A DNA stretch of 64,000 nucleotides, from the NCBI GenBank assembly GCA_026125665.1, contig JAHCKS010000021.1, positions 1 to 64,000 on the forward strand, given 5' to 3'. The notes under the pieces are model-generated. The model saw only the letters and a program-made list of their open reading frames with translations. It made no database searches and had not been told where the DNA came from. Shown here one piece after another: positions 1-9,435 of the stretch. The first letter of the stretch is position 1, and each line of letters opens with the position of its first letter. The translations under genes were made by a program, and so were the position numbers. Source of the stretch: Rubrivivax sp. (GTDB lineage Bacteria; Pseudomonadota; Gammaproteobacteria; Burkholderiales; Burkholderiaceae_C).

Positions 1-798
1 CGCGGCCGTGGTGGCGACGCCGGCGCACGGGTCGGCCGTCGTGGAAGCGGCGGGAGCCTGCGCGTCCTGCGCGGCAGGGCGCGCCTGCAGCCGCAGCACG
101 TCGCAGGCGCGGCGTGCCACGACCTCGGCCGCCGCGTTCGGTGCGCGCACGAGCACGGCCAGCACGGCGGCCTCCTGGTGGTCGAGGCCGCTCGCATGTT
201 TGCCGAAGAGCTGCGGCGCGGCCGCGCCGATGCCCACCAGCTCGCCGCGCAGCGGCACGGCGTTGAGGTAGGCCTCCAGGATCTGCGTCTTGCTCCAGCG
301 CGCCTCGAGCTCGCGCGCACGCACGATCTGCCCGAGCTTCGCGCCGAGGTCGCGACCGCCGGCCGGGCGCGCCAGCTCCTCGTCGAGCAGGCCGGCCAGC
401 TGCATCGTCACCGTGCTCGCGCCGCGCGTGCGGCGGTTCCAGGCGTTGGCCCAGGCGCTGGCGGCGAGCGAGCGCCAGTCGACGCCGCCGTGCGCCCAGA
501 AGCGCCGGTCCTCGCTCAGCACGATGGCCTCGCGCAGCGCCGGGCTGGTCTCGGCGAGCGATACCCAGGGCCCGCGCCGCACGGTGGTGTCGGCGCGGTG
601 CCACTGGATCACTTCGCCGTGTCGGTCGAGCAGCGGGATGTCGCTCGGCCGGTGCGCGGCGCGCACCTGCTCGAACGTGGGCAGCTCGGCGGCGGCTGCC
701 GGACCGGCCGCCACCGCGGCCACCCCGACCGCAAACGCACGCAGCACCGCGCTGGCACGGCTGCCGGCGACGCACGGCGCGACGGCGCCTCGCGTCAC
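1..798 (-). CDS. pbpC: penicillin-binding protein 1C, N-terminal part (runs off the window)
   Basis: Bifunctional peptidoglycan synthase that polymerises lipid II in the periplasm; only the first 266 residues are in the window. The start is a GTG that shares GTGA with the stop of the alpha-2-macroglobulin gene, so the two are translationally coupled. A hydrophobic stretch at about residues 17-37 is a signal or membrane anchor. The glycosyltransferase-51 domain shows SEDRRFWAHGGVD (about 95-107) with the catalytic Glu, then GASTVTMQLAG (about 126-136). The transpeptidase domain lies beyond the window edge. Pairing with alpha-2-macroglobulin is the known arrangement for PBP1C. Family assignment is secure; the GTG start is likely but not proven. 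Confidence 0.88.
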   Translation of the reverse strand, partial: MTRGAVAPCVAGSRASAVLRAFAVGVAAVAAGPAAAAELPTFEQVRAAHRPSDIPLLDRHGEVIQWHRADTTVRRGPWVSLAETSPALREAIVLSEDRRFWAHGGVDWRSLAASAWANAWNRRTRGASTVTMQLAGLLDEELARPAGGRDLGAKLGQIVRARELEARWSKTQILEAYLNAVPLRGELVGIGAAAPQLFGKHASGLDHQEAAVLAVLVRAPNAAAEVVARRACDVLRLQARPAAQDAQAPAASTTADPCAGVATTAA

Positions 799-3700
799 GG
801 CTGCACCTCCACCGGTGCCAGCGGCAGCTCGCCGAAGGTCTCCGGCGCGTACATCGCCTCGACGCGTGCCGGCGGCAGGCCGAGGCGGCCGGCGGTGTTG
901 AGGCGGATCGTGTACTCGACGACATGCCGCCCGCGCGGCAACCAGGCGAAGTACGCGCGCCAGGCCTCCTGCGCGCGCTCCTCGTAGGCGGCCCACGCCG
1001 CGCCCTCGCGACGCTCGCCCTGCGTGGCCACGCCCGAGTCGCGGCCGAGACCGGTGCCGAGGTGCGAGGCGCCCGCCGGCAGGGGGTCGCTGACGACGAC
1101 CCAGGCCATGTCGGCGGTGGCGTCGATCTCGAGCCGCACGCGCATCACGTCGCCGCGGCTCCATGCATCGGGCACGCGGCGCGTCACGACGCTCGTGCTG
1201 CGCGTGATGCGGTAACCCGCCGCGAGCGGCGCCCTGAGCGGCACGGCGGCGAGCGACTGCACCGTGAGCCACGGCCGCCCGGTGCCTTCGTGCCGCACGG
1301 CCAGTGGCGCGGGCGGCGCGCCCGGCGTGGCCGCGGGCCAGGGCAGCAGCAGCGTCGCGCCCTGGCCGCCGGTGGCACCACCCCAGTCGACGGTGCGCGC
1401 GGTGCCGGCCAGCTCGACGATGCTGCGACCGCCCACGCCCTCGGCCTCGAACACCTGCGTGAAACGCTGCAGCGCCAGCACGCCCCACAGATTGGCCGTC
1501 GTCGTGCGCCAGGCGCCGCCCTTCTGCCGCGCCAGCGTGCCGTTGACGAGCCGCGGCAGCTCGTCCTTCCAGGCCGGTGCCGCGGCCGGCGACGTGCCGG
1601 CGGCCATCGCCACCAGCAGCAGCCGCGCGGCGTTGGCGTCGGCGCTTTCCATCAGCCACCACCACTGGTCGTCCTCGGCCTCGGTGGAGAAGCGCAGCGT
1701 CGTGCCACCTTCGGCGAGCCGGCTGCGCACGAGGCGCTGCAGCTCCGCCAGCCGCGTGTCGCGGTCGGGCAGGCCGGGCGAGCGCTGCAACGCGCTCCAT
1801 GCGTCGAGCAGCGCCGAGGTCGGCCAGGTGGCCGGCGTGAACGTGATCGAACCCCACCAGCGCGCGTCGGCGCGGCCGTGCCGCGCCAGCGCGTCGAGCG
1901 CGGCGAGCTTGCGCATGTCGAGGTCCGGCCGCGGGGCCGGGAAGCGCCGCTCGAGCCGCCCCTCGACGAAGGCGACGAGGCCGCCGAGCATGGCCTCGCG
2001 CGAGGCATCGGGCAGGGCGAAGCCGGCCTCGTGCGCGGCCGCGAGCACGTAGGCCGTGAGGCGGTCGCTGCCGCGCGCCGCGCTGCCCGGCGCCGGCGGG
2101 AAGTAGCCGGCCAGGCCGTCGGCGTCGAGGTAGCCGGCGAGCTCGTCGCGCAGCGTCTGCCAAGTCGGCTGGTCGCCGAGCGCCAGCGTGCGCGAGACCT
2201 TCTGCTCGAGGCACGAGTACGGATAGTTCTCGAAGTAGCGCCTGAGGCCGGGCAGCGCGCCGGTCGAGCCCGCGAGGCGCGGCTGCAGTGCCACCTGCAG
2301 GCCGCCGCGGCCGGGCAGGCTGTCGGCCGGCGCGGCCACCGGCAGGCTTGCCGAGCCATGAAGCGGCGCCAGCGTGGCCTGCAGCACGCGCACCGGCACC
2401 ACGGGGGCCACGGCCTGGCTGAGCTTGACGCTGTCGCGGGCCGGGCCGCCGCCGGCGGCGCCTTCCTCGGCGGCGCCGACCGACCAGTCGATGCGCGTGG
2501 TGCCCGGCGGCACCTGCACCGGCCAGCGCAGCTCCATCGCCGCGCCGGCGGCCAGTTGCACCGCCTGCGGTGCGAAGCTCAGCGCGACCGCGGCGCCGGG
2601 CGGCGCGCCGGATGCGCCGGTTGCGCCGCCAGGCGCCGCACCCACCGCGCTGCCGACGAGCGTGGCCCGCACCTGCATCGCCCGCGTGCTGCCGTTGCGC
2701 ACGGTGAAGCCGGCGTCGAAGCGGTCGCCCTCGCGCGCCAGCGGGGCCAGACCCGGCAGCACCTGCAGGTCCTGCGTCACGCGCACGACCGCGTGCCCCT
2801 GGCCGAAGCGGTCGGCGCCGGCGTCGGCGATGGCGACCAGGCGGAAGCTGGTCAGCGAGTCGTTCAGCGGCACCTCGATGCGCGCCTCGCCGTTGCTGTC
2901 CAGCGCGACGCTGCCGCGCCACACGAGCAGCGTGTCGAAGAGCTCGCGCGTCGGGTTGCGGCCGCCGCCGCCGCCTGGCGGCAGTGCCTTGCGGCCGTAG
3001 TGCCGGCGGCCGATGACCTCGTTCACCGCGGTGGCCGTCTCCACGCCCCACGGGCGCTCGCGCAGCAGGCCGCCGAGCAGGTCCCAGCTCCTGTTCTCGG
3101 CCAGCGCCAGCAGGCCCTCGTCGACGGCGGCGAAGGCCACGTCCGCACCGGCCAGCGGCCGGCCCTGGAACGACACGCGCACGGTGGCCGTGACCTTGTC
3201 GCGCACCTTGTACTGCGCCTGCGGCGTCGTCACCTTCACGTCCAGCCGGTGCGCGGCGGCGCCGATGCGCAGCTGCGCGACGCCGAACTTGAAGCTCGGC
3301 TTGGCCAGGTCCACCGTGGCCGCGGGCGCGCGCCAGTCCTTGCCTTCGTAGCGGAAGGCGCGCCACCACTCGAGCGGCTCGCGCCAGCCCCAGGTGAAGA
3401 TCGACCACCACGGGGCCTCGCGCAGCCGGCCGCGCAGCGCGAGCACGCCGACGGTGACGTTGGGCGCCCAGCTCGCGCCGCCGTCGGTCGCCGCCGGGAT
3501 CGGCAGCTCGATCACCGGCTCGCGGCCGGCGAGCGTGAGCACGCGTGCGTCGACGACCCCCTCGCGCTCGACGGTGACCAGCGCCGTGGCCTGCTTGAAC
3601 GGCATGCGCACCTGCAGCCGCGCCACCTGCCCGGGCTCGAGCTCGCGCTTCTCGGGCAGGATGTCGATGCGGTCGTCATTGCCCTGCGCGAACCACAGGC

Positions 3701-6700
3701 GCTCGCCGGCATCCTCGCTCGTCACCCAGACCGACGCCGACGCCTGGCTCGTCCGCCCCGCGTCGTCCTTGGCGCTCGCCAGCAGCTCCACTTCGCCGGT
3801 GTGCTCGACGCGCGCGTCGCAGTTCAGCCGCCCCTGCGCGTCGGTCTTGCCGCTGCACAGCTCGCCCAGCTCCTGCGTGCGGCGCTGGTTGTCGTAGCTG
3901 TAGAAACCGCCGACGATGCGCTGGCGCGTCGTGATGAACCGGTGCGCGCGGCCGATCACCTCCACCGCGCGGCCGGCGAGCGGCTTGCCTTCGGTGTCGA
4001 GCACGACGGCCGTGAACCGCGCCGCGCCGCGCTGCGCTGCCCAGTCGGGCGCGCGCACCCCCACCACCACCGACGCCGGCCACAGCGGCACGCGCCGCGC
4101 CACCGTCTGCGTCTCGCCGTTCGGGTCGGCGAAGCTCACTTCAGCCAGCAGCTCGGCCGGGCCACGCAGCGGCGGCAGGTTCGGCACGGCCAGGCGCGCC
4201 GCGCCCTGCGCGTCGGTGCGGGCTGGCAGCTGGCGCGCCACGGTGCGCGCGCCGTCGCCTTCGCCGTCGGCCCCTTCGGCGAACTCCTCGTCGCGGCCGC
4301 GCGACGCGACGGTGAAGCTGAAGTCCTCGTGGCCGGCGAAACGCGGCTCGCGCTCGCGCAGCACGGCCGAAAGCGCCAGCGGCAGCCCGGGCATCGGCCC
4401 GCCCGACATCGCGTTGACCTGCGCGCCGAAGGCCACCTCACCCGGCGCGACGACGACGCCTCGCGGCCCCGCGAGGCGCGCGTCGACCAGCGGCACGCGG
4501 AAGTCCTCGACGCGGAAGGCGCCGCCCACCCACTCACGGTCGCCGCGCTTGAGCAGCACGTCGTACAGGCCGAGCGCCGCCGTCTTCGGCACGGCCCACT
4601 GGCTGAGCGCCGAGCGCGCCGGGCTGCCGTTCCACGCGAGCGGCAGCGTCACCTCCTGGCCGCTGCCCACGTGGCGGATGACGAGCGTGTCGGGCAGGTG
4701 CTCGGGCGCCGTGTAGGCCAGGCCACGCTCGACCTCGTCGCGCACGAAGTGCTTCATCGACACCGTCTCGCCGCGCTTCAGCAGCTCGCGGTCGAGCACG
4801 GTGTGCGCGCGCCGGTCGGGCGCCGTGCCGCCGGCCAGCGCGACGTTGAAGCGCCACGGCTCGATGCCCTTCACCCAGCGGCTGAAGACGAAGCCGAGGT
4901 CGGGCACGGGCGCGGCCGTGCGGGCGGTGACGAAGAGGCCGTCGTTCGTCAGGCACCGGTGGCCGTCGCGGCCCTCGCTCTCCTGCGCCTCGTCGAAGCC
5001 GCGCTCGACGCGGGCGATGCCGGCCGCATCGGTGGCGCCGCTCCACAGCGGCTGGCCGCGGCAGTCGTTGACGGTGACGCGCGCGCCGGCCACCGGGCGG
5101 CCGCGGTCGAGCGAGGTCACCCACACGAGGCTCGAGCTGCGCCCCTTCTTGAAGTGCACGGCGAGGTTGGTGACGAGCACGCCGGTGCGCGTGTACATCG
5201 GCTCGCGCTTGGCCAGCAGCGCCTCGCCGAGCAGGCGCGAGCCGACCTCGACGACGTGGTAGCCCCGCTCGGGCAGAGGCACGCCCAGCACCTCGGTGGC
5301 TCTCACGGAGGAGGGCGCCGTGTCCTTCAGCTGCGGCAGCTCGGCGCGCCGCACGTCGACCTCGCCGACGAAGATCGACAGCTCGCGCGAAGGCACGAAC
5401 CGCTCGCGCCGCACGGTGCGCGTGCGCGTGCGGCCGTCGGCCAGGCGCTCGGTCTCGGTGACCGTCTCGCTCCACTGCGACGGCGGCAGGCCGGCCTCCT
5501 TGGCCGGCAGGTCGCGCTCGTGCCAGTGCTGCACGCGCGCGATCCAGGCCAGCAGCGCGGCATCGGTGAGCTCGGGCGGCAAGCGCTTCACCGCCACCTG
5601 GCCGGTGGTGGCCAGGCCGGCGAGGTCGGCCTGCACGTGCCGCAGCGTCAGCGGCAGCATCGCGGCCTCGGCGGCCCTGCCCGAGCGGCTGCCGCCCGGC
5701 GCCGCCTCGACGATGCCGAACGGCGCGCCGGCGAACTTGGCCAGCGGCGGCAGGCCACCGGTGGCCACGGCGAGCGGGAAGCTCGCCGCGTTGTCGAGGG
5801 AGCGGCCGGTCTCGTCCTTGAGGCCCGCCGGCAGCGTGACCTGGAAGCGCGTGTTCTCGGGCAGCGGCGCGGCGAAGCGCAGCTCCTGCAGCGTGGCGGC
5901 GCGACGGTCCTCGTCGTCGAGCTTCGGCGCGATGGCCGCGCCGCCCTCGGCGGGCACGAGGCGCACGGCGGCAGCGGCTTCACGCGGCACCGGCGTGTTG
6001 AAGCGCAGCGTCAGCGCGCGCAGCGGCAGGCACGGCGCGCCGGCGCTTTCGCGCTCGCAGCTGAACTCGGCCAGGAAGCGCGGGCGCACCTGCCACTGCC
6101 ACTGCTGGCGCTCGCGCGTGACCAGCGCCGCCTGCCCGGCGGCGGGCACCGAGGCGATGCCGGCACCCCAGACGAGGCGCACGCGGGCTTCGGGCGCGAA
6201 GGGGCGCTGGCAGGCGAGCAGCAGATGGCGCGCGGCGTCGGCCGCAGCGCGGGTGTCGCCGGCCCGGTAGCGGCCGTGCCGCCGCAGCACTTGGTCGCGC
6301 AAGGCCGCCGATGCGAGCGTGAGCGGCAGGCGCTCGCCCAGGCCCTCGACCTCGCACCAGGCGTTGCGCACCACCGACTCGGGATCGACCGGCCCGGTGA
6401 GCTGCACGAGGAAGTGCTGGTCCTCCTCGATGCGCGTGCCCGGGCTCGGCTGGATGCGCAGCACGGCCGGTGCGCCGGTGCTGAAGGTGAACTCGCCGGC
6501 GCCTTCGAGTGCCGCGCCGCCCGGCCGGAACGCGGCTTCGGCGCGCAGCACGCAGCGCTGGCCGGCGGCCAGCGGCTCGTTCAGGTCGAAGATCCAGCGC
6601 CGGTCGTCGGCCCAGTAGCCGTTGCCCGCCGGCGTGACACCGTTGCAGGTCAGCCTGAACGGTGCCGCGGCGCGCGGGTCGCCGGCGCTGACGGCAGCGA

Positions 6701-6884
6701 CATCGAAGCGCACGACGACCTGGCGCACGACGCCCACCTCGCCTTGCGGCGAGACGGCGGCCACGCGCACCGCCTGTGCGGCCGCCGCCACGGCGGACAG
6801 CGCGAGCATCGCCGCGAGCCGGGCGACGAGCCGCGCCACGTGTCGTGCGAACGGCCACCCGGCCTGCGGGGCGTAGGTCTTCAT
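795..6884 (-). CDS. bacterial alpha-2-macroglobulin family protein
   Basis: Periplasmic protease-trapping protein of 2029 residues, longer than the roughly 1650 of E. coli YfhM. A cleavable signal peptide at residues 1-38 ends in an Ala-rich AQA-type site. There is no lipobox cysteine, so unlike YfhM it is probably soluble rather than lipid-anchored. The thioester motif CLEQ is intact at residues 1558-1561, inside YSCLEQKVSR, so covalent capture of attacking proteases is predicted. The MG-type beta domains and the DEGLLAL region of the A2M domain precede it. The stop overlaps the pbpC start by 4 bases. Known role of the pair: A2M guards the envelope while PBP1C repairs peptidoglycan. Confidence 0.93.
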   Translation of the reverse strand: MKTYAPQAGWPFARHVARLVARLAAMLALSAVAAAAQAVRVAAVSPQGEVGVVRQVVVRFDVAAVSAGDPRAAAPFRLTCNGVTPAGNGYWADDRRWIFDLNEPLAAGQRCVLRAEAAFRPGGAALEGAGEFTFSTGAPAVLRIQPSPGTRIEEDQHFLVQLTGPVDPESVVRNAWCEVEGLGERLPLTLASAALRDQVLRRHGRYRAGDTRAAADAARHLLLACQRPFAPEARVRLVWGAGIASVPAAGQAALVTRERQQWQWQVRPRFLAEFSCERESAGAPCLPLRALTLRFNTPVPREAAAAVRLVPAEGGAAIAPKLDDEDRRAATLQELRFAAPLPENTRFQVTLPAGLKDETGRSLDNAASFPLAVATGGLPPLAKFAGAPFGIVEAAPGGSRSGRAAEAAMLPLTLRHVQADLAGLATTGQVAVKRLPPELTDAALLAWIARVQHWHERDLPAKEAGLPPSQWSETVTETERLADGRTRTRTVRRERFVPSRELSIFVGEVDVRRAELPQLKDTAPSSVRATEVLGVPLPERGYHVVEVGSRLLGEALLAKREPMYTRTGVLVTNLAVHFKKGRSSSLVWVTSLDRGRPVAGARVTVNDCRGQPLWSGATDAAGIARVERGFDEAQESEGRDGHRCLTNDGLFVTARTAAPVPDLGFVFSRWVKGIEPWRFNVALAGGTAPDRRAHTVLDRELLKRGETVSMKHFVRDEVERGLAYTAPEHLPDTLVIRHVGSGQEVTLPLAWNGSPARSALSQWAVPKTAALGLYDVLLKRGDREWVGGAFRVEDFRVPLVDARLAGPRGVVVAPGEVAFGAQVNAMSGGPMPGLPLALSAVLREREPRFAGHEDFSFTVASRGRDEEFAEGADGEGDGARTVARQLPARTDAQGAARLAVPNLPPLRGPAELLAEVSFADPNGETQTVARRVPLWPASVVVGVRAPDWAAQRGAARFTAVVLDTEGKPLAGRAVEVIGRAHRFITTRQRIVGGFYSYDNQRRTQELGELCSGKTDAQGRLNCDARVEHTGEVELLASAKDDAGRTSQASASVWVTSEDAGERLWFAQGNDDRIDILPEKRELEPGQVARLQVRMPFKQATALVTVEREGVVDARVLTLAGREPVIELPIPAATDGGASWAPNVTVGVLALRGRLREAPWWSIFTWGWREPLEWWRAFRYEGKDWRAPAATVDLAKPSFKFGVAQLRIGAAAHRLDVKVTTPQAQYKVRDKVTATVRVSFQGRPLAGADVAFAAVDEGLLALAENRSWDLLGGLLRERPWGVETATAVNEVIGRRHYGRKALPPGGGGGRNPTRELFDTLLVWRGSVALDSNGEARIEVPLNDSLTSFRLVAIADAGADRFGQGHAVVRVTQDLQVLPGLAPLAREGDRFDAGFTVRNGSTRAMQVRATLVGSAVGAAPGGATGASGAPPGAAVALSFAPQAVQLAAGAAMELRWPVQVPPGTTRIDWSVGAAEEGAAGGGPARDSVKLSQAVAPVVPVRVLQATLAPLHGSASLPVAAPADSLPGRGGLQVALQPRLAGSTGALPGLRRYFENYPYSCLEQKVSRTLALGDQPTWQTLRDELAGYLDADGLAGYFPPAPGSAARGSDRLTAYVLAAAHEAGFALPDASREAMLGGLVAFVEGRLERRFPAPRPDLDMRKLAALDALARHGRADARWWGSITFTPATWPTSALLDAWSALQRSPGLPDRDTRLAELQRLVRSRLAEGGTTLRFSTEAEDDQWWWLMESADANAARLLLVAMAAGTSPAAAPAWKDELPRLVNGTLARQKGGAWRTTTANLWGVLALQRFTQVFEAEGVGGRSIVELAGTARTVDWGGATGGQGATLLLPWPAATPGAPPAPLAVRHEGTGRPWLTVQSLAAVPLRAPLAAGYRITRSTSVVTRRVPDAWSRGDVMRVRLEIDATADMAWVVVSDPLPAGASHLGTGLGRDSGVATQGERREGAAWAAYEERAQEAWRAYFAWLPRGRHVVEYTIRLNTAGRLGLPPARVEAMYAPETFGELPLAPVEVQP

Positions 6885-7034
6885 CGCATGCCTCCTCGCG
6901 GGCCGTCGCCCCCGTGGTGCGACGCGAGTCGATGCACGGCCCGGCCGGCGGGCATTCTCGCGTCGCCGCCCGTCAGGCCTGCCTCGGCGGACGAGGAAAT
7001 TGTTGGCGAATGAAATGCGCGCGGCGCCGGCTCT

Positions 7035-8780
7035 TCAGCGGCCGTCGCCGCCCCCGCCGCCGCGCTGGCGGGCCTCGAGCGCGAGCTGGCGGCGTTCCTC
7101 GAGCAGCTGACGCAGGCGCGTGTCGATGATCGAGGCATCGATGAAATCAGGCTGCGACGCGGCCGTGCCGCCGCCCGGCGGGCTCGACGCGGGCGCTCTC
7201 GCCGCCGCCTGCGCGGCGCGCAGGCGGTCGATGGCGCCGGTGAGGTCGCCGAGCGCTGCGCGGGCTTCGGCGCCAGCGCGCATGCTGCGAAGCCGCTGCC
7301 CCAATGCCTCGGCGGTGCCGGCCAGCAGCTCCCAGGCGGGCGCGTCCTGCGCATGCTCGGTGAGCCAGGTCTGCAGGGCTTCGGTGCTGGCGCGCACCGC
7401 GCCCGCAGCCGCGGCGGCATCGCGCTCGTGCCATTTCAGCGCCGACTGTGCGCGCAGCGTGAGCAGGCTGCGTTCGCCGGCGTCGCGCATCGTGCGCGAG
7501 GCCAGGCCGTCGGCGCGGCCCGGTGCCGGCGCGCCCGAAGGCGGCACGGCCGCCGCCTCGGGGCTTTCGAGCACGCGCCAGGCCCCGGCGCCGTCGTTGG
7601 CGGCGAGCCGCGCCTCCGCCTGCATGATCACGAGCACGCGTTCGGCCTCGGCATCGCGCGGGCTCAGCGCGCGGGCCTGCCTCAGCGCCTGCTGCGCCAG
7701 GTCTTCGGCGGCCAGGCCGCTGCCGAGTTGCGCCTGCGCCAGCGCGGCGGCGTAGAGCGCGGCGATGCGGTCGGCCGGCTGCGGCGAAGAGGTGGCGCCG
7801 CCGACGAGCCGCTGCAGGGCCGGCGTCGAGCGGTCCATCAACACCCGCGCGCGGGCCTGCATCAACGTGTGCATCAGCGTCGGGGCGGGCATCGCGTCGC
7901 GCCCGCCGAGCAGCGTGCGGCTGCGCGCCTCGCTGATGCGCTCCACCGTCAGCGGGTGCGTGCGCAGGTAGGGGAAGGCGCCGCTGTCGGCGACGGCGGC
8001 GTTGCCCTGCAGCCGCTCGAACATCTGCGCCATGCCGCCGGCGGCAAAGCCGGCGCCGGTGAGCACGGCGTAGCCGATGCGATCCGCTTCGCGCTCCATG
8101 TCGCGCGAGAAGTTGAGCTGCCCCTGCAGCGCCGCGCCCTGCCCGCCCATGATGGCCGCGTTGGCGACGTCGATGTTGTTGGCGCGGCTGGCCGCCAGCA
8201 CGCCCAGTAACACCGCGGCGATGCTGACGAGCGACGCGTTGCGCGCATTGCCGACGCCTCGGGCGATGTGCCGCTGCGTGACGTGCGTGAGCTCGTGCGC
8301 CAGCACCGAGGCGAGCTGGTCGCGGTTGCCGGTGATGGCGATGAGCCCGAGGTGCACGCCGACATAGCCCCCGGGCAGCGCGAACGCGTTCACCGAGCGG
8401 TCGCGCACGAGGAAGATCTCCCACGGGAACTGCCGCGCGAGCGTGTCGTCGATGTCGCCGCGCTCGCGCGCCGCGCGCACCAGCGGCTGCCACAGCGACT
8501 GCACGTAGGCGAGCAGCACCGGGTCGTCGAGGATGGCCGGGTCGCGGCGCGCTTCGCGCATGATCTGCTCGCCCAGGCGCCGCTCGTCGCCGATGCTGAG
8601 GTCTTCCGTGGCGGCGTCGCCGAGGGCGGGCAGGCGCGGCGGCGCGGCGGGCTGCGCCGGGGCGGCCGGCGCGGCGCCGCCGAGCGCGACGCTCAACGCC
8701 AGGCACAGCGCCGAGCGCAGCGGCGAGCGCCGGTTGCGTGCCGGAGCGGGGGCGGGATGGCGGGAATCGATCGAGGTCAC
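7035..8780 (-). CDS. M48 family metalloprotease with TPR-like C-terminus (BepA-like)
   Basis: Periplasmic zinc protease of about 581 residues. The zinc site is HELTH (about 162-166), with the downstream EREADRIG supplying the third ligand. A signal peptide (about 20-45) precedes the catalytic domain, and the C-terminal half is Ala-rich and helical, as in the TPR region of BepA/YfgC, which assists LptD assembly and degrades stalled outer-membrane proteins. I chose the GTG at 8780 because it places the signal peptide near the N-terminus. Longer in-frame starts would run over the divergent moaC gene. No clear ribosome-binding site precedes it, so the start is moderately sure. Confidence 0.85.
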   Translation of the reverse strand: MTSIDSRHPAPAPARNRRSPLRSALCLALSVALGGAAPAAPAQPAAPPRLPALGDAATEDLSIGDERRLGEQIMREARRDPAILDDPVLLAYVQSLWQPLVRAARERGDIDDTLARQFPWEIFLVRDRSVNAFALPGGYVGVHLGLIAITGNRDQLASVLAHELTHVTQRHIARGVGNARNASLVSIAAVLLGVLAASRANNIDVANAAIMGGQGAALQGQLNFSRDMEREADRIGYAVLTGAGFAAGGMAQMFERLQGNAAVADSGAFPYLRTHPLTVERISEARSRTLLGGRDAMPAPTLMHTLMQARARVLMDRSTPALQRLVGGATSSPQPADRIAALYAAALAQAQLGSGLAAEDLAQQALRQARALSPRDAEAERVLVIMQAEARLAANDGAGAWRVLESPEAAAVPPSGAPAPGRADGLASRTMRDAGERSLLTLRAQSALKWHERDAAAAAGAVRASTEALQTWLTEHAQDAPAWELLAGTAEALGQRLRSMRAGAEARAALGDLTGAIDRLRAAQAAARAPASSPPGGGTAASQPDFIDASIIDTRLRQLLEERRQLALEARQRGGGGGDGR

Positions 8781-8831
8781 GGGGGTTGGAGCGCGCGGCC
8801 CGGCCGGGCGTTCCTGCCGGAGCGAAGGCGG

Positions 8832-8860
8832 TTGACAATGATGACACCGCCATGTTGCTG
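8832..8860 (+). promoter_or_regulatory. possible moaC promoter
   Basis: A perfect TTGACA lies at 8832-8837, in the 94-base divergent gap between the M48 protease and moaC. A weak -10 candidate, TTGCTG, follows at 17 bases. The predicted transcript start is very close to the moaC ATG at 8875, so this could be a short-leader promoter or chance. Confidence 0.3.
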
Positions 8861-8874
8861 AAGGTTGCTCGAGC

Positions 8875-9396
8875 ATGAACGCCCCCGCCGACCCGCCGGT
8901 GCCCGCTGCGGGCGGCGCGGCGCTCACCCACTTCGACGCGCGCGGCGAGGCGCACATGGTGGACGTGGGCGCGAAGGCGGCCACGCACCGCGTGGCGTCT
9001 GCCGAAGGCTTCATCAGCATGCAGCCGGCGACCTTCGCGCTGGTGGCCGGCGGGCAGGCGAAGAAGGGCGACGCGATCGCCGTGGCACGCATCGCCGCCA
9101 TCCAGGGCGCGAAGCGCACGGCCGAGCTCGTGCCGCTGTGCCACCCGGTGCCGATCACGCGCGTGGCCGTGGACTTCGAGCTCGACGAGGCGGCAAGCCG
9201 CGTGCGCTGCGTGGCGCAGGTGGAGACGGTGGGCGTCACTGGCGTGGAGATGGAGGCGCTGACCGCCGTGCAGGTGGGCCTGCTCACCGTGTACGACATG
9301 TGCAAGGCGGTGGACCGCGGCATGGTCATGCACGGCATCCGCGTGCTGGAGAAGCGCGGCGGCAAGTCGGGCGACTGGGTGGCGCCGGAGCGCTGA
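8875..9396 (+). CDS. moaC: cyclic pyranopterin monophosphate synthase MoaC
   Basis: Second enzyme of molybdenum-cofactor synthesis. It converts the 3',8-cyclo-GTP made by MoaA into cyclic pyranopterin monophosphate. The 173 residues match the family length of about 160. Conserved blocks are all present: [15 protein letters not shown] at the N-terminus, PLCHPVPIT in the middle, EVEALTAV-type [10 protein letters not shown], then [11 protein letters not shown] with the catalytic Lys and Asp. No moaA or moaE lies beside it, so it appears to stand alone, divergent from the M48 protease. Confidence 0.97.
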   Translation: MNAPADPPVPAAGGAALTHFDARGEAHMVDVGAKAATHRVASAEGFISMQPATFALVAGGQAKKGDAIAVARIAAIQGAKRTAELVPLCHPVPITRVAVDFELDEAASRVRCVAQVETVGVTGVEMEALTAVQVGLLTVYDMCKAVDRGMVMHGIRVLEKRGGKSGDWVAPER

Positions 9397-9435
9397 GCGG
9401 GGCGGCGCACGGCGCCGTCGCGGCGCAGTGGCTCG

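Noticed and set aside
924-7013. A 2029-codon open frame on the plus strand, antisense to the alpha-2-macroglobulin gene.
   Set aside because: Its composition is Arg/Ala/His/Gly-rich with no recognisable domain, and it mirrors the codon periodicity of the real gene on the other strand. Very GC-rich genomes produce such antisense frames routinely.
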